DNA of 64,000 bases. Origin: Pseudomonas sp. J452. GTDB taxonomy: Bacteria > Pseudomonadota > Gammaproteobacteria > Pseudomonadales > Pseudomonadaceae. The notes below the pieces were generated by a model. The model saw only the letters and a list, made by a program, of their open reading frames with translations, made no database searches and was not told where the DNA came from. How positions within the stretch are numbered: the first letter of the stretch is position 1; each line of letters opens with the position of its first letter. The translations under genes were made by a program, and so were the position numbers. Below, one piece after another: positions 26,124 through 36,954 of this stretch. Location: NCBI RefSeq assembly GCF_024666525.1, contig NZ_CP088294.1:248001-312000 (forward strand), given 5' to 3'.

Positions 26124-27272
26124 CTACACCGCACAGAGCTTCTCGGCGGCCTGGCGCAAGGTGTCTTCGCGCTTGGCGAAGCAGAAGCGTACCAGGCGCA
26201 GTTCGGCCGGCGGCTGCTGGTAGAACACCGACACCGGAATGGCCGCCACGCCGTGCTCGCGGGTCAACCATTCGGCCATGGCCACGTCGTCCAGATCGGG
26301 GCGGATCGCCGAATAATCGACCAGCTGGAAATAGGTACCGGTGGTGCGGCGGAAGCGAAAACGCGAGCTCGCCAGCAGGTCGCAGAACAGATCGCGCTTG
26401 CTCTGGTAGAACGCCGGCAGCTCCTCGACATGTTCGGGATGCTCACTCATGAAGTCGGCCAGCGCCCACTGCAGCGGGGTCACCCCGCAGAAACTGACGT
26501 ACTGGTGGACCTTGCGCAGTTCCGCAGTCAGCGCCGGCGGTGCCACCACGTAGCCGGTCTTCCAGCCGGTGACGTGATAGGTCTTGCCGAACGAACTGAC
26601 CACGAAGGCACGCTGGTACAGCTCCTCATGGGCCAGCACGCTGGCGTGCGATACGCCGTCGAATACCAGGTGCTCATAGACCTCGTCGCTGATCAGGTAG
26701 ATGTCGTGTTCTCGGATCAATGCCGCCAGGCGATCCAGCTCGGCGCGGGCAATCAGCGCGCCGCTGGGGTTATGCGGGCTGTTGAGGATGATCAGGCGGG
26801 TGCGCGGGCTCAGCGCATCCTGCAGGCGCTGCCAGTCGATGGCGAAGTCCGGGAGAGCCAGCGGCACATGCACGCAGCGCCCACCGGCCAGCTCCACCGA
26901 GGGTTCGTAGCTGTCGTAGCTGGGGTCGAAGACGATCACCTCGTCGCCGGGATGGATCAGCGCCTGGATCGCGCAGAAGATCGCCTGGGTGGCACCGGGG
27001 GTGATGATCACCTCCGTCTCGGCACTGACGCTGCGTCCGTAGCAGCGGGAAATCTTCGCTGCCACCTGCTCGCGCAGGGCCGGCAGGCCGGTCATCGCCG
27101 CGTACTGGTTGTGGCCGGCGGCAATATGCCGGCCGACGGCATCACGCAGGGCCTGCGGCCCGTCGAAGTCGGGAAAGCCCTGGGACAGGTTGAGCGCGCC
27201 GGTTTCCGCGGCGAGCTGGGACATGCGGGTGAAGATGGTGGTGCCGACATGCGGCAACTTGCTGGTGAGCAT
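26124..27272 (-). CDS. PLP-dependent methionine/glutamine-type aminotransferase
   Basis: 382 residues, class I aminotransferase. Visible motifs: NLSQGFPDFDGP, PGATQAIFCAIQAL, NSPHNPSGALI, the Asp/Tyr of LISDEVYEHLVFDG, and the PLP Lys in SSFGKTYHVTGWKTGY. The C-terminal Arg in RLVRFCFAK binds the substrate carboxylate. It is most like YbdL-type methionine aminotransferases, which convert KMTB to methionine using glutamine. The omega-amidase just downstream on the same strand would remove the keto-glutaramate made. Substrate is inferred from family and context. Confidence 0.88.
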   Translation of the reverse strand: MLTSKLPHVGTTIFTRMSQLAAETGALNLSQGFPDFDGPQALRDAVGRHIAAGHNQYAAMTGLPALREQVAAKISRCYGRSVSAETEVIITPGATQAIFCAIQALIHPGDEVIVFDPSYDSYEPSVELAGGRCVHVPLALPDFAIDWQRLQDALSPRTRLIILNSPHNPSGALIARAELDRLAALIREHDIYLISDEVYEHLVFDGVSHASVLAHEELYQRAFVVSSFGKTYHVTGWKTGYVVAPPALTAELRKVHQYVSFCGVTPLQWALADFMSEHPEHVEELPAFYQSKRDLFCDLLASSRFRFRRTTGTYFQLVDYSAIRPDLDDVAMAEWLTREHGVAAIPVSVFYQQPPAELRLVRFCFAKREDTLRQAAEKLCAV

Positions 27273-27349
27273 CTGGCCTATTCCTGCAGACGGGCGCGAG
27301 CCGCGAGGATAGCCGATGGCTGTAGCCGGATGCAGCAGGCACGTCTATG

Positions 27350-27386
27350 AAAAAGGCGCAGAGGCTGATGCCTTCTGCGCCTTTTT
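27350..27386. terminator. Bidirectional terminator after der
   Basis: AAAAAGGCGCAGA (27350-27362) pairs with TCTGCGCCTTTTT (27374-27386). The inner GGC/GCC extends the stem with one bulge. T-rich on both strands. Confidence 0.9.
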
Positions 27387-27407
27387 AACCAGCGGCTGAT
27401 GCGACCC

Positions 27408-28871
27408 TTACTTCTTGTCGCGCCGCTTCTTCTCGGCCTTCTTGTGGTGGCTCATCAGGCGACGCTTCTTGTTCACCTGACGGTCGGTGAGGGTGTTCTT
27501 CTTGCCCTCGTAGGGGTTCTCGCCACCCTTGTATTCGATACGGATTGGCGTACCGACCAGCTTGAGCACGCGGCGGAAGGTGTTTTCCAGGTAGCGCGAG
27601 TAGGACTTCGGCACCGCATCGACCTGGTTGCCGTGGATCACGATCAGCGGCGGGTTGGCACCACCGAGGTGGGCATAGCGCAGCTTGATGCGCCGACCAC
27701 TGACCATCGGCGGCTGGTGCTCGCGCACCGCGTCCTCGAGGATCTGCGTCAGGCGGTTGGTCGGCCAGCGGGTGATCGCCGACTTGAACGAGGCCTGTAC
27801 CGACTTGTAGAGGTTACCCACGCCAGTGCCGTGCAGGGCGGAGATGAAGTGGATATCGGCATAGTCGACGAAGAACAGCCGGCGCTCCAGCTCGGTCTTC
27901 ACGTAGTCGCGCTCGCCCGGCTCCATGCCGTCCCACTTGTTCAGCGCGATGACCAGCGCCCGGCCGGACTCGATGGCGAAGCCGAGCAGGTTGAGGTCGT
28001 GGTCGACCACCCCTTCGCGGGCATCCATGACGAAGATCACCACGTTGGCGTCTTTGATCGCCTGGAGGGTCTTCACCACCGAGAACTTTTCCACTTCCTC
28101 GTGGATCTTGCCGCGCTTGCGCACGCCGGCGGTGTCGATCAGCGTGTACTTCTCGTCATTGCGCTCGAACGGGATGTAGATACTGTCGCGGGTGGTACCG
28201 GGCTGGTCATAGACCACCACGCGCTCTTCACCGAGCATGCGGTTGACCAGGGTCGACTTGCCGACGTTAGGCCGGCCGATGATGGCGATCTTGATGCCAT
28301 CCTTCTCGCTCGGGCCGGGGATGCGCTTGGCCTCCTCGCCTTCGGCAACCTCTTCGTCGAGGGCGTCCTCTTCCGCGTCTTGCGGGAACTCACCGAGTGC
28401 CGCTTCAAGCATCTGGGTGATGCCACGGCCATGGGCGCCGGCGATCGGCAGGGCTTCGCCCAAGCCCATCGGGCTGAATTCGGCACGGGCGATGTCCGGA
28501 TCGATGTTGTCGATCTTGTTCACCACCAGGTAGCTGCGTTTGTTGCGCTTGCGCAGGTGCTCGCCGATCATCTGGTCGCCAGCGGTCATGCCGGCACGGG
28601 CGTCGACCAGGAACAGCACCACATCGGCTTCCTCGATGGCCAGCAGCGACTGCTCGGCCATCTTCTCGTCGATGCCCTCTTCGTCGCCGGAGATGCCGCC
28701 GGTGTCGACCAGGATGTAGCTACGACCTTCCCACTTGGCCTCGCCATACTGGCGGTCACGGGTCAGGCCCGACAGGTCACCGACGATGGCATCGCGGCTG
28801 CGGGTCAGGCGGTTGAACAGGGTCGACTTGCCCACATTGGGACGGCCCACCAGGGCGATTACCGGAACCAT
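27408..28871 (-). CDS. der: Ribosome-assembly GTPase Der (EngA)
   Basis: 487 residues from the ATG at 28871 ([17 protein letters not shown]) with a GAGGAG site. Tandem GTPase domains: first P-loop GRPNVGKS near residue 8 with NKID near 118, second P-loop GRPNVGKS near 185 with ALNKWD. The KH-like C-terminal domain ends in a very basic Lys/Arg tail. An acidic linker ([22 protein letters not shown]) joins the two GTPase domains, as usual in gammaproteobacteria. It functions in 50S maturation. Downstream of bamB behind a hairpin. Confidence 0.98.
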   Translation of the reverse strand: MVPVIALVGRPNVGKSTLFNRLTRSRDAIVGDLSGLTRDRQYGEAKWEGRSYILVDTGGISGDEEGIDEKMAEQSLLAIEEADVVLFLVDARAGMTAGDQMIGEHLRKRNKRSYLVVNKIDNIDPDIARAEFSPMGLGEALPIAGAHGRGITQMLEAALGEFPQDAEEDALDEEVAEGEEAKRIPGPSEKDGIKIAIIGRPNVGKSTLVNRMLGEERVVVYDQPGTTRDSIYIPFERNDEKYTLIDTAGVRKRGKIHEEVEKFSVVKTLQAIKDANVVIFVMDAREGVVDHDLNLLGFAIESGRALVIALNKWDGMEPGERDYVKTELERRLFFVDYADIHFISALHGTGVGNLYKSVQASFKSAITRWPTNRLTQILEDAVREHQPPMVSGRRIKLRYAHLGGANPPLIVIHGNQVDAVPKSYSRYLENTFRRVLKLVGTPIRIEYKGGENPYEGKKNTLTDRQVNKKRRLMSHHKKAEKKRRDKK

Positions 28872-28906
28872 TGGGCTCCTCCACAACTAAATCCAGAAAA
28901 CACAAA

Positions 28907-28933
28907 GGCCGCTGCCGTAGAACGGCAGCGGCC
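28907..28933 (-). terminator. Hairpin between bamB and der
   Basis: GGCCGCTGCCGT (28907-28918), loop AGA, ACGGCAGCGGCC (28922-28933). On the minus strand it is followed by TTTGTGTTTT. Probable partial terminator after bamB. Confidence 0.6.
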
Positions 28934-28950
28934 GGACATTGCAAAACAGC

Positions 28951-30090
28951 TTAGCGGATGGTCAGCGCGACCAGCTTACCGCTGTTGCCGTAGGCGTAAA
29001 TCCAGTCACCCACTACCAGCGGACGGGCACGCAGGCCGTCGCCGTCGATCTTCTTGCGACCGACGAAGTGGCCATCCACCTGGCTCAGCAGGTGCAGGTA
29101 ACCTTCCAGGTCGCCGACTGCGACGTAGCTGGAAAACACTTCGGGCGCCGACAGCTGGCGACGGGCCAGGGCATCGTTGTTCCACAGCGCCGAAGTGGAG
29201 CGCTCGTCGATACTCTCGACGCTGCCACCGGCCTGGCTGACGTAGACGTTGCCGAAGCCCTGGGCCAGGCCCACGTAGCTGGAGGCCTCACGTTGCCACA
29301 GCTGGCGGCCACTTTCGATGTCGATGGCGGCCACTTTGCCCTGGTAGGTCACCACGTACAGGGTGCCACCGGACAGCAGCAGGCTGCCGTCGATGTCGAC
29401 CACGCGCTCCAGCTCGGAACGGCCTTGCGGCACGGCCACGCGCTGTTCCCACACCGGGATGCCACGCTGGATATCCAGGGCAATCACCTTGCCGGTGGAC
29501 AGGCCGGCGATGGCCAGACGGTTGGTCACTACCGGACTGCTGGTACCACGCAGGGTCAGTACGGCCGGGCTGTTCTCGAAGATCCAGCGTTGCTCGCCGG
29601 TGCTGGCATCCAGGCCGATCAGGCGGTCATCCTGGGTCTGTACCACCACCACGTCACCGTTGGTGGCCGGAGCGGACAGCACTTCGCTGGTCACTCGGGC
29701 GCGCCAGCGCTCTTCACCGGAGCTGGAGTCGAGGGCCACGACTTCACCCTTGAGGGTGCCGACCAGCACCAGGCCGTAGCCGGCGCCCACACCGCCGGAT
29801 ACCGGCAGCTCCAGGTCGACTTTCCAGAACACGTCGCCACTCAGGCGGTCGAGCGCCATCACCACGCCTTCGGCATCGGCGGCGAACAGGCGCTCGCCAT
29901 CCACGGCCGGGGTCAGCAGGTTATACAGCTCGCCCTGGCCGTCACCGACGGAGCGGCTCCATTGCTTCTCCAGCTGCACTTCTTCCTGAATATCAGGCAA
30001 CTCGGCAGGCGGCAGTTCCTTCTTGCTGTTGCTGCTGCAACCCACGGCCAGAACGGCCAGGGCCAGCACGGCGGCATTCTTCCAGCGCAT
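28951..30090 (-). CDS. bamB: Outer-membrane assembly lipoprotein BamB
   Basis: 379 residues from the ATG at 30090 (MRWKNAAVLALAV); an ATG at 30102 overlaps yfgM and sits too close to the AAGGGG site. Lipobox VLAVGC with Cys18. Eight-bladed beta-propeller with repeated PQQ-like blades ('ALDRLSGDVFWKVDLE', 'ALDSSSGEERWRARV', 'GLDASTGEQRWIFE', 'AIDIESGRQLWQRE'). Supports BamA-driven folding of outer-membrane proteins. Fourth in the co-directional hisS-yfgM-bamB-der block. Confidence 0.96.
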   Translation of the reverse strand: MRWKNAAVLALAVLAVGCSSNSKKELPPAELPDIQEEVQLEKQWSRSVGDGQGELYNLLTPAVDGERLFAADAEGVVMALDRLSGDVFWKVDLELPVSGGVGAGYGLVLVGTLKGEVVALDSSSGEERWRARVTSEVLSAPATNGDVVVVQTQDDRLIGLDASTGEQRWIFENSPAVLTLRGTSSPVVTNRLAIAGLSTGKVIALDIQRGIPVWEQRVAVPQGRSELERVVDIDGSLLLSGGTLYVVTYQGKVAAIDIESGRQLWQREASSYVGLAQGFGNVYVSQAGGSVESIDERSTSALWNNDALARRQLSAPEVFSSYVAVGDLEGYLHLLSQVDGHFVGRKKIDGDGLRARPLVVGDWIYAYGNSGKLVALTIR

Positions 30091-30094
30091 CACG

Positions 30095-30736
30095 TCACGC
30101 ATCCCCTTTTGCCAGGTCGTCGAGCTTCATTTGCAGGCCACCTACGGCAGCATCGTCGGCCAGTGCTTCCTTGGCTTTCTGATAGGCCGCATGGGCATCG
30201 TCAGTTCGGCCGAGCTGCACCAGCAGATCGCCCTTGAGTTCTTCACGGCTGGCCAGCCAGGCTTTGCCCGCTTCGCCATCCAGCAGCTTGAGGCCATCTT
30301 CGACCTTGCCCTGGGCGGCCAGCACGCGAGCCAGGCGCTGGCGAGCCAGCTCGGCCACAGTCGCATCGACCGGCTTGTCGATCAGCGCCTTCAGTTCGGC
30401 CGCCGCATCGTCCAGCTTGCCACTTTCCACCGCTACCTTGGCCACGAACAGGGCCGCGTACTGGGCATAGTGGCTACCGGCATGCTCGCTCTTGAGCTTG
30501 CCCGCCAGCTCGGCAACCTTAGCAATATCCGGCTTGCCCTCGGCAGTCAGGCTGGTTTCCAGCAGTTGCTGATAGGTCAGCGAAGCCGTTTGCGCCTGGG
30601 TGCTCTGGTATTCCTGCCAGCCTTTCCAGCCGAATACCAGTGCCAGCGCCAGCACGCCACCGGTCAGCAGGGGTTTGCCATTGCGCTGCCACCAGTCTTT
30701 GATCTGCGCAATCTGTTCGTCTTCGGTCATGCTCAC
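30095..30736 (-). CDS. yfgM: YfgM-family TPR membrane-anchored protein
   Basis: 213 residues. Starts MSMTEDEQIAQIKDWWQRNG, with one membrane segment at about 24-42 (LLTGGVLALALVFGWKGWQEY), then periplasmic tetratricopeptide-like helices rich in Ala, Leu and Lys. YfgM works at the Sec translocon with PpiD in periplasmic protein biogenesis. The bamB start lies within a few bases of its stop, as in other gammaproteobacteria. Confidence 0.93.
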   Translation of the reverse strand: MSMTEDEQIAQIKDWWQRNGKPLLTGGVLALALVFGWKGWQEYQSTQAQTASLTYQQLLETSLTAEGKPDIAKVAELAGKLKSEHAGSHYAQYAALFVAKVAVESGKLDDAAAELKALIDKPVDATVAELARQRLARVLAAQGKVEDGLKLLDGEAGKAWLASREELKGDLLVQLGRTDDAHAAYQKAKEALADDAAVGGLQMKLDDLAKGDA

Positions 30737-30765
30737 CCCGGTAACTCCTTAATTCTCGATCTGCT

Positions 30766-32055
30766 TCAAGCCTGCGCCAGGCAGGTGGCAAGGTGCTGCG
30801 CAAGCGCATCCCAGGCAATGGTTTGTTGTTCGCTGTCGTCGCGCAAAGGTTTGCAACCTACCACGCGGGTGGCCAGTTCGTCCTCACCCAGAATCAGGGC
30901 GAAGCGTGCGCCGCTCTTGTCGGCCTTCTTGAACTGGCTCTTGAAACTGCCGGCACCGGCGTTGACCACCAGGCGCAAGCCCGGCATGGCATCACGCAGA
31001 CGCTCGGCCAAGGTCAGGGCAGCCAACTCGGCCGGCTCGCCAAACGCACACAGGTAAAGGTCGGCCGGGCTATGCAGTTCTGCAGGCACCAACTCCAGGG
31101 TTTCCAGCAGCAGCACCAGGCGCTCGACACCCATGGCAAAGCCAACGCCGGGCGTCGGCTTGCCGCCGAACTGGCTGATCAGCCCGTCGTAACGGCCGCC
31201 AGCACACACGGTGCCTTGCGAACCGAGCTTGTCGGTAACCCACTCGAACACGGTACGGCCGTAGTAATCCAGGCCACGCACCAGCTTCGGATTGATTTCG
31301 TAGCCAATGCCGAGCGCATCCAGACGGGCCTTGAGCCCCTCGAAGTGCGCACGCGACTCCTCGTCGAGGTAGTCGTGCAGGGTCGGTGCGCCGACCAGCA
31401 AGGCCTGGGTCTGGGCGTTCTTGCTGTCGAGAATGCGCAGCGGGTTGGTGGTCAGGCGGCGCTGGCTGTCCTCGTCGAGCTGCTCGAAGCGCTCCTGCAG
31501 ATAGGCCACCAGGGCGTCACGATACACCGCACGGGCTTCACTGGAGCCCAGGCTGTTGAGCTGCAGGGTCACCGAGCCGGCCAGCCCGAGCTGCTGCCAC
31601 AGGCGTGCGGTGAGCACGATCAGCTCGGCATCGATATCCGGCCCTGGCAGGTTGAAGACTTCCACGCCGACCTGGTGAAACTGGCGGTAGCGGCCTTTCT
31701 GCGGCTTTTCGTAGCGGTACATCGGGCCGGCGTACCAGAGTTTCTGCACCTGGCCGCCACCGGTCAGGCCATGCTCCAGCACCGCCCGCACGCAGCCCGC
31801 AGTGCCTTCCGGACGCAGGGTCAGCGACTCTGCGTTGCGGTCGAGGAAGGTGTACATCTCCTTGTCGACCACATCGGTGCCTTCGCCGATGCCGCGGGCG
31901 AACAGCTCGGTGAATTCGAGCACCGGCAGGCGGATTTCCTTGTAACCGTAGCCATCCAACAGGGTGGCCAGGGTGTTCTCCAGATAGCGCCAGGTCGGCG
32001 TCTGCTCCGGCAGGATATCGTTCATGCCGCGAATGGCTTGTAGGGTCTTGCTCAC
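30766..32055 (-). CDS. hisS: Histidyl-tRNA synthetase
   Basis: 429 residues, class II synthetase. Motif 2 region '[21 protein letters not shown]', the histidine-binding segment [15 protein letters not shown], motif 3 '[16 protein letters not shown]', and a C-terminal anticodon-binding domain. Charges tRNA-His. The start [16 protein letters not shown] is the family norm. It lies 18 bases after ispG. Confidence 0.98.
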   Translation of the reverse strand: MSKTLQAIRGMNDILPEQTPTWRYLENTLATLLDGYGYKEIRLPVLEFTELFARGIGEGTDVVDKEMYTFLDRNAESLTLRPEGTAGCVRAVLEHGLTGGGQVQKLWYAGPMYRYEKPQKGRYRQFHQVGVEVFNLPGPDIDAELIVLTARLWQQLGLAGSVTLQLNSLGSSEARAVYRDALVAYLQERFEQLDEDSQRRLTTNPLRILDSKNAQTQALLVGAPTLHDYLDEESRAHFEGLKARLDALGIGYEINPKLVRGLDYYGRTVFEWVTDKLGSQGTVCAGGRYDGLISQFGGKPTPGVGFAMGVERLVLLLETLELVPAELHSPADLYLCAFGEPAELAALTLAERLRDAMPGLRLVVNAGAGSFKSQFKKADKSGARFALILGEDELATRVVGCKPLRDDSEQQTIAWDALAQHLATCLAQA

Positions 32056-32073
32056 AAATAATCCTTAGTGCGG

Positions 32074-33186
32074 TCAGCCGCGGGCGATAACGGCCGCTTC
32101 GGCCTCGACCTTCTCAGCCGCTTTCTGGCGGATCAGCTTTTCCAGCTGGTCCACCAGGTTTTCATTGGTCAGTTTGTGCGCCGGCTTGCCGTCGATATAG
32201 ATCAGGTTGTTCGGCGAGCCACCGGTCAGGCCGATATGCGCTTCCTTGGCTTCGCCGGGACCATTGACCACGCAGCCGATCACCGCCACATCGAGCGGCA
32301 CCAGCAGGTCTTCGACGCGGGTCTCCAGCTCGTTCATGGTCTTCACCACATCGAAGTTCTGCCGCGAGCAGCTCGGGCAGGCGATGAAGTTAATGCCACG
32401 CGAGCGCAGGCGCAGGGACTTGAGGATGTCGTAGCCGACCTTGATCTCTTCCACCGGATCGGCGGCCAGGGAGATGCGAATGGTGTCGCCGATGCCGTCC
32501 ATCAGCAGCATGCCCAGGCCCACGGCGGACTTCACCGTACCGGAGCGCAGGCCACCGGCCTCGGTGATGCCCAGGTGCAGCGGCTGCTCGATCTGCTTGG
32601 CCAGCAGGCGATAGGCCTCGACGGCCATGAACACGTCGGAGGCCTTCACGCTGACCTTGAAGTCAGGGAAGTTCAGGCGATCCAGGTGCTCGACATGACG
32701 CAGCGCCGACTCGACCAGTGCAGCCGGGGTCGGTTCGCCGTATTTCTTCTGCAGGTCTTTTTCCAGCGACCCGGCATTGACCCCGATGCGGATCGGGATG
32801 CCTTTGTCGCGCGCCGCCTCAACCACCGCACGCACGCGGTCTTCGCGACCGATATTGCCGGGGTTGATGCGCAGGCAGTCAACGCCCAGCTCCGCCACAC
32901 GCAGGGCGATCTGGTAATCAAAGTGAATGTCGGCGACCAGCGGCACATTCACCTGCTGCTTGATCTTGCCGAAGGCTTCGGCGGCCTGCATGTCCGGCAC
33001 GGACACCCGAACGATATCGGCGCCGGCCTCTTCCAGGCGCCGAATCTGCCCGACGGTGGCAGCCACGTCGCAGGTATCGGTGTTGGTCATGCTCTGCACG
33101 GCAATCGGCGCATCGCCGCCGACTGGAACCGAGCCAACCCAGATTTTACGGGACAGACGACGCTTGATCGGGGATTCGCAATGCAT
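32074..33186 (-). CDS. ispG: 4-hydroxy-3-methylbut-2-enyl diphosphate synthase
   Basis: 370 residues. Reduces MEcPP to HMBPP in the MEP isoprenoid pathway, using a [4Fe-4S] cluster. The cluster cysteines are in [10 protein letters not shown] and [14 protein letters not shown]. The TIM barrel opens with [20 protein letters not shown]. It starts 2 bases after the rodZ stop, so the two are translationally close. The isc operon downstream supplies clusters for this kind of enzyme. Confidence 0.98.
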   Translation of the reverse strand: MHCESPIKRRLSRKIWVGSVPVGGDAPIAVQSMTNTDTCDVAATVGQIRRLEEAGADIVRVSVPDMQAAEAFGKIKQQVNVPLVADIHFDYQIALRVAELGVDCLRINPGNIGREDRVRAVVEAARDKGIPIRIGVNAGSLEKDLQKKYGEPTPAALVESALRHVEHLDRLNFPDFKVSVKASDVFMAVEAYRLLAKQIEQPLHLGITEAGGLRSGTVKSAVGLGMLLMDGIGDTIRISLAADPVEEIKVGYDILKSLRLRSRGINFIACPSCSRQNFDVVKTMNELETRVEDLLVPLDVAVIGCVVNGPGEAKEAHIGLTGGSPNNLIYIDGKPAHKLTNENLVDQLEKLIRQKAAEKVEAEAAVIARG

Positions 33187-33188
33187 GC

Positions 33189-34247
33189 TTATTGCCCCAG
33201 CTTCAGGCGCGCGGTTTCACCATGGGTGAAGGCGGCCACGTCGACTGGCTGGCCATCCAGGCGCACCTGGGCGCCGCTGGCAAAGCCAAGACGCAGCTCC
33301 AGCGGGGCCTTGCCGACCAGCTCGATACTTTCACCGCGACGTTTCAGGGCGCTGAGTAGAACCTTGCCATTGGCATCGGTCAGCTGCGTCCAGCAGTCCG
33401 CCGTGAACTGCAGGTGAACCTTGGACTCACCGGCAGCCGGCGCTACCGCTACAACCGGCTCGCTGACCACCGGCGCAGCAGGTTCAGGAGCCGGCGGGGT
33501 GACAGGAGCAGGCTGTACAGGCGAAGCAGCAGGGGCAGGAGCAGCAGGTACGGCCGACGGTTGAATTTCCGGCTGCGGCACGAGCGGAGCCTGACTGCCA
33601 ACCTCGACCGGTGCAGCTACTGCTGGCGGCATGACCGCCTCGCTGGCGCCAGGCACTTCAGGCTGTGCAGCAAGTTCTGCAGTCAATACCGGCGCCTCTG
33701 GCTCGACAGCGCCTTGCGCGTCGACAACGGCCTGGTCTTCCGGCTCGTCCAGGGGGTGAATTTCCGTGGTGCCATCCGCACCTTCGACCTCGACATGTTC
33801 CAGTCCGAGATCGGCCGGCAAGGTCGGTACATTGCCCGCACCGGCCTGCCACCAGAAAAACGCACCCGCACCCAGCGCCAGCAACAGGCACAGGCTGACC
33901 ATCTTCAGGATGCTTTGCGAAAGCCGCACAGGCTCTTCGATGCGCCCCAGGCTGTGCACGCGGCTACCGCTGGCGTCACTACCGGTGAATTGGTCAAACT
34001 CACTGACCAGGCGATTCTGGTCCATGCCCAGCAACTTGGCATAGGCGCGTACATAGCCACGGGCAAAGGTGTGCCCAGGCAGTTTATCGAACGCGCCAGA
34101 CTCCAGTTGCTGCAGGGCCATGGGGGTCAAATGCAGTTGCGCAGCCACGTCGGCCAAGACCCAGCTCTTGCTCTCACGAGCCTTGCGCAGGGTTTCGCCC
34201 GGATTCACACGACTCGCCGCGACTGCTTCGGGATGCGACGTTTTCAT
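33189..34247 (-). CDS. rodZ: Cytoskeletal/cell-shape protein RodZ
   Basis: 352 residues from the ATG at 34247, which shares one base with the pilF stop (TGATG) and has GGAG 5 bases before it. Cytoplasmic helix-turn-helix (residues about 17-85, [21 protein letters not shown]), one membrane helix (about 110-130, [19 protein letters not shown]), a Pro/Ala-rich periplasmic linker, and a C-terminal beta domain ([19 protein letters not shown]). Binds MreB and links it to the elongation machinery. Confidence 0.95.
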   Translation of the reverse strand: MKTSHPEAVAASRVNPGETLRKARESKSWVLADVAAQLHLTPMALQQLESGAFDKLPGHTFARGYVRAYAKLLGMDQNRLVSEFDQFTGSDASGSRVHSLGRIEEPVRLSQSILKMVSLCLLLALGAGAFFWWQAGAGNVPTLPADLGLEHVEVEGADGTTEIHPLDEPEDQAVVDAQGAVEPEAPVLTAELAAQPEVPGASEAVMPPAVAAPVEVGSQAPLVPQPEIQPSAVPAAPAPAASPVQPAPVTPPAPEPAAPVVSEPVVAVAPAAGESKVHLQFTADCWTQLTDANGKVLLSALKRRGESIELVGKAPLELRLGFASGAQVRLDGQPVDVAAFTHGETARLKLGQ

Positions 34248-35008
34248 CACTGCTCCGACAGATATTGCTGGTATTCCGGAGTGCCCGGATAAAGTCTCTT
34301 CAGCTGCAGGGCGAGGCTCGCAACCTGATCACGATCCTCGAACACCCTGGCCAGGCGGATGCCCAGCAACAGGCTTGTAGCGGTCTGTTCGGACTGCTGG
34401 CTGAAGCGTTCATAGAAACCACGGGCCGGCACGTACTGCTTGTCCTCGAGGGATAGCTGCGCCATCTGCAACAACGCCAGCGTGCGCCGGCTATTGAGGC
34501 GCAGGGCGCGCTCGAAAAAGCCCTTCGCCTCATCGCGACGACCAAGCTGCACGGCGGTCATGCCGAGGTTTTCGAACACCCGGGAACGTTCGGAATACAG
34601 GGTATCCTCGGAGGCCTTGAGATAGACGTCGAACGCTTCCTGATAGCGTTTCTGCTCGTAGAGAAAGCCGCCATAGTTGTTGAGGATGCGGGCTTCGCTG
34701 GAGCTCAGGGACAGCGCCTTGCGATAATGCTGTTCTGCCAGTTTGTTTTCCATCTCGCGCTGGAATACCACCGCCAGGGTGGCATGCGCCTCGGCACTCG
34801 ATGGATCGAGCTCCAGCGCCGATTTCAGGGGTGCCTTGGCCTTCTCCGTAGCGCCCTGCACCAGGTAACCAAGCCCCAACTGAATGTAGGCATCACGCGC
34901 CTGATCACGCCCTTCTTCCGTACTCAGCGGGTCCTTGGCCCCACCATCAGTGATGCAACCCGCCAACAGGCCGGCAAGCGACAGGAAAAGCGCAGCGCGC
35001 AAGGTCAT
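34247..35008 (-). CDS. pilF: Type IV pilus assembly lipoprotein PilF (PilW)
   Basis: 253 residues from the ATG at 35008, chosen for the AGGGG site 6 bases before; an ATG two codons upstream is possible. Lipobox LAGLLAGC. Six TPR units ('AYIQLGLGYLVQGATEKAKAPL', 'AEAHATLAVVFQREMENKLAEQHY', 'ARILNNYGGFLYEQKRYQEAF'). It is the pilotin that brings the PilQ secretin to the outer membrane. Conserved position between rlmN and rodZ in Pseudomonas. Confidence 0.94.
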   Translation of the reverse strand: MTLRAALFLSLAGLLAGCITDGGAKDPLSTEEGRDQARDAYIQLGLGYLVQGATEKAKAPLKSALELDPSSAEAHATLAVVFQREMENKLAEQHYRKALSLSSSEARILNNYGGFLYEQKRYQEAFDVYLKASEDTLYSERSRVFENLGMTAVQLGRRDEAKGFFERALRLNSRRTLALLQMAQLSLEDKQYVPARGFYERFSQQSEQTATSLLLGIRLARVFEDRDQVASLALQLKRLYPGTPEYQQYLSEQ

Positions 35009-35019
35009 GAACATCCCCT

Positions 35020-36168
35020 TCAGGTTCTATTTTCGCTATTGCGAGGTTCTTCGGCCTCGTTACCCAGCTGGCGCACGGCGATGTAGCGCTCACTACGCCG
35101 CGTGCGGTCCTGCACCTGGCCAACCAGCTGGCCACAGGCAGCATCGATGTCATCGCCACGCGTGGTGCGCACGGTGACATTGTGCCCAGCCTTGTACAAC
35201 AGGTCCTGGAAGCGACGAATGGCGTTATTGCTCGGCCGTTCGTAACCGGAGAAGGGGAATGGATTAAACGGAATCAAATTGATCTTGCAAGGAAAATCCT
35301 TGAGAAGTGCGATCATCTGCTCAGCGTGCTCAGGCTGGTCGTTGACGTCCTTGAGCAGGGTGTACTCGATGGTCAGGAAGCGCTTCTCGCCCAGGCCTTC
35401 GATATAACGACGGCAGGCCGGCAGCAGCACATCCAGCGGGTATTTCTTGTTGATCGGCACCAGCTCGCTACGCAGCGCGTCGTTCGGCGCATGCAGCGAC
35501 AGGGCCAGCGACACGTCGATGACTTCACCCAGCTTGTCGATCATCGGTACCACGCCGGAGGTGGACAGGGTCACCTTGCGCTTGGAGATGCCGTAGCCGA
35601 GGTCGTCCATCATGATGCGCATGGCGGCAACGACATTGTCGAAGTTCAGCAGGGGCTCGCCCATGCCCATCATCACCACGTTGGTGACGGCACGGTCGAT
35701 CTTGGCCGGCACGGTGCCGAAGGATTTATTGGCAATCCACACCTGGCCGATGATTTCCGCGGCAGTCAGGTCGCTGTTGAAGCCCTGCTTGCCGGTGGAA
35801 CAGAAGCTGCAATCCAGCGCACAGCCGGCCTGGGACGACACACACAGGGTGCCACGGCCGCCTTGCGGGATGTACACGGTCTCGACGCAGCTGCCGGACG
35901 CCACACGAACCACCCATTTGCGGGTGCCATCGGTGGAGATGTCCTGGCTGACGACCTCGGGACCACGAATTTCGGCACAGGCCTTGAGCTTTTCGCGCAA
36001 GGCCTTGCCCAGATTGCTCATGGCGTCGAAATCATCGACGCCAAAGTGGTGAATCCATTTCATCACCTGGCCGGCACGGAAGCGCTTGTCTCCGATGGAC
36101 TCGAAGAAGCTTTCCATTTCAGTCTGGGTCAGACCCAGCAGATTGATTTTACCGGCAGTTGCAGTCAT
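35020..36168 (-). CDS. rlmN: Dual-specificity 23S rRNA/tRNA adenine-C2 methyltransferase RlmN
   Basis: 382 residues. Radical SAM enzyme: [14 protein letters not shown] carries the CxxxCxxC cluster motif. The second conserved cysteine, near the end in '[16 protein letters not shown]', forms the methylated intermediate. Methylates A2503 of 23S rRNA and A37 of some tRNAs. The N-terminal domain is HhH-like ([21 protein letters not shown]). It lies 11 bases before pilF and 24 bases after ndk. Confidence 0.97.
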   Translation of the reverse strand: MTATAGKINLLGLTQTEMESFFESIGDKRFRAGQVMKWIHHFGVDDFDAMSNLGKALREKLKACAEIRGPEVVSQDISTDGTRKWVVRVASGSCVETVYIPQGGRGTLCVSSQAGCALDCSFCSTGKQGFNSDLTAAEIIGQVWIANKSFGTVPAKIDRAVTNVVMMGMGEPLLNFDNVVAAMRIMMDDLGYGISKRKVTLSTSGVVPMIDKLGEVIDVSLALSLHAPNDALRSELVPINKKYPLDVLLPACRRYIEGLGEKRFLTIEYTLLKDVNDQPEHAEQMIALLKDFPCKINLIPFNPFPFSGYERPSNNAIRRFQDLLYKAGHNVTVRTTRGDDIDAACGQLVGQVQDRTRRSERYIAVRQLGNEAEEPRNSENRT

Positions 36169-36192
36169 GGAATCACCCTCGCCTGTTCGCGA

Positions 36193-36624
36193 TTAGCGAA
36201 TGCGAGCGCACACCTCGGTGGCGGCGAAGAAGTAAGCGATTTCGCGAGCGGCGGAAGCCTCGGAATCGGAACCGTGTACGGCGTTTTCGTCGATGGAAAC
36301 GGCGAAGTCAGCACGGATGGTGCCGGCAGCAGCTTCTTTCGGGTTGGTAGCGCCCATCAGTTCGCGGTTTTTGGCGATAGCGTCTTCACCTTCCAGAACC
36401 TGAACGATGACCGGACCGGAAACCATGAAGGCAACCAGATCTTTGAAGAAGCCACGCTCGCTGTGCTCGGCGTAGAAACCGCCAGCTTCGCGCTCGGACA
36501 GCTGAACCATTTTCGAAGCAACGACGCGCAGGCCGGCTTTTTCGAAACGGCTGGTGATCTCGCCTACTACGTTTTTGGCGACGGCATCGGGCTTGATGAT
36601 AGAGAAAGTGCGTTGAACAGCCAT
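36193..36624 (-). CDS. ndk: Nucleoside diphosphate kinase
   Basis: 143 residues from the ATG at 36624 ([15 protein letters not shown]), the family start. Active-site His in '[17 protein letters not shown]' context with the HGSDS loop ([18 protein letters not shown]). Balances NTP pools. A TATAAT on the minus strand at about 36671-36676, inside a small hairpin after iscX, may be its own -10 box. Confidence 0.97.
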   Translation of the reverse strand: MAVQRTFSIIKPDAVAKNVVGEITSRFEKAGLRVVASKMVQLSEREAGGFYAEHSERGFFKDLVAFMVSGPVIVQVLEGEDAIAKNRELMGATNPKEAAAGTIRADFAVSIDENAVHGSDSEASAAREIAYFFAATEVCARIR

Positions 36625-36739
36625 GTGAAACTCCGGAAACAAGGATTAAAGCGAACAAGTAAACCCGCGAATTATACGCGGGTTAGGGAAAAATGCGTAG
36701 GCCGGCACCGAGCGGCGCCGCCAGTTACTGGGTTTTCAG

Positions 36740-36940
36740 TTACTCGGCTTCTTCGATCCAGGCGGCCTGGATCGCTTCCAGCACTTTCTCGCCGCCGCGC
36801 TGCGGATCGTCACTGAAGTCCGGCAGGGCCAACACCCAGCTATGCAGATCGACGAAGTTGACATAGCGCGGATCGACATCCGGCTTGCTCTCGGCCAGTT
36901 CGATGGCGATATCCAGCACATCAGCCCATTTCAGACTCAT
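36740..36940 (-). CDS. iscX: Fe-S assembly protein IscX
   Basis: 66 residues, MSLKWADVLDIAIELAES, the classic short acidic IscX fold. Binds IscS and iron, modulating cluster assembly. Last gene of the isc operon, 14 bases after fdx. A hairpin with arms AACCCGCG/CGCGGGTT at 36662-36684 follows it. Confidence 0.96.
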   Translation of the reverse strand: MSLKWADVLDIAIELAESKPDVDPRYVNFVDLHSWVLALPDFSDDPQRGGEKVLEAIQAAWIEEAE

Positions 36941-36954
36941 GACAGCTCCTTGGA

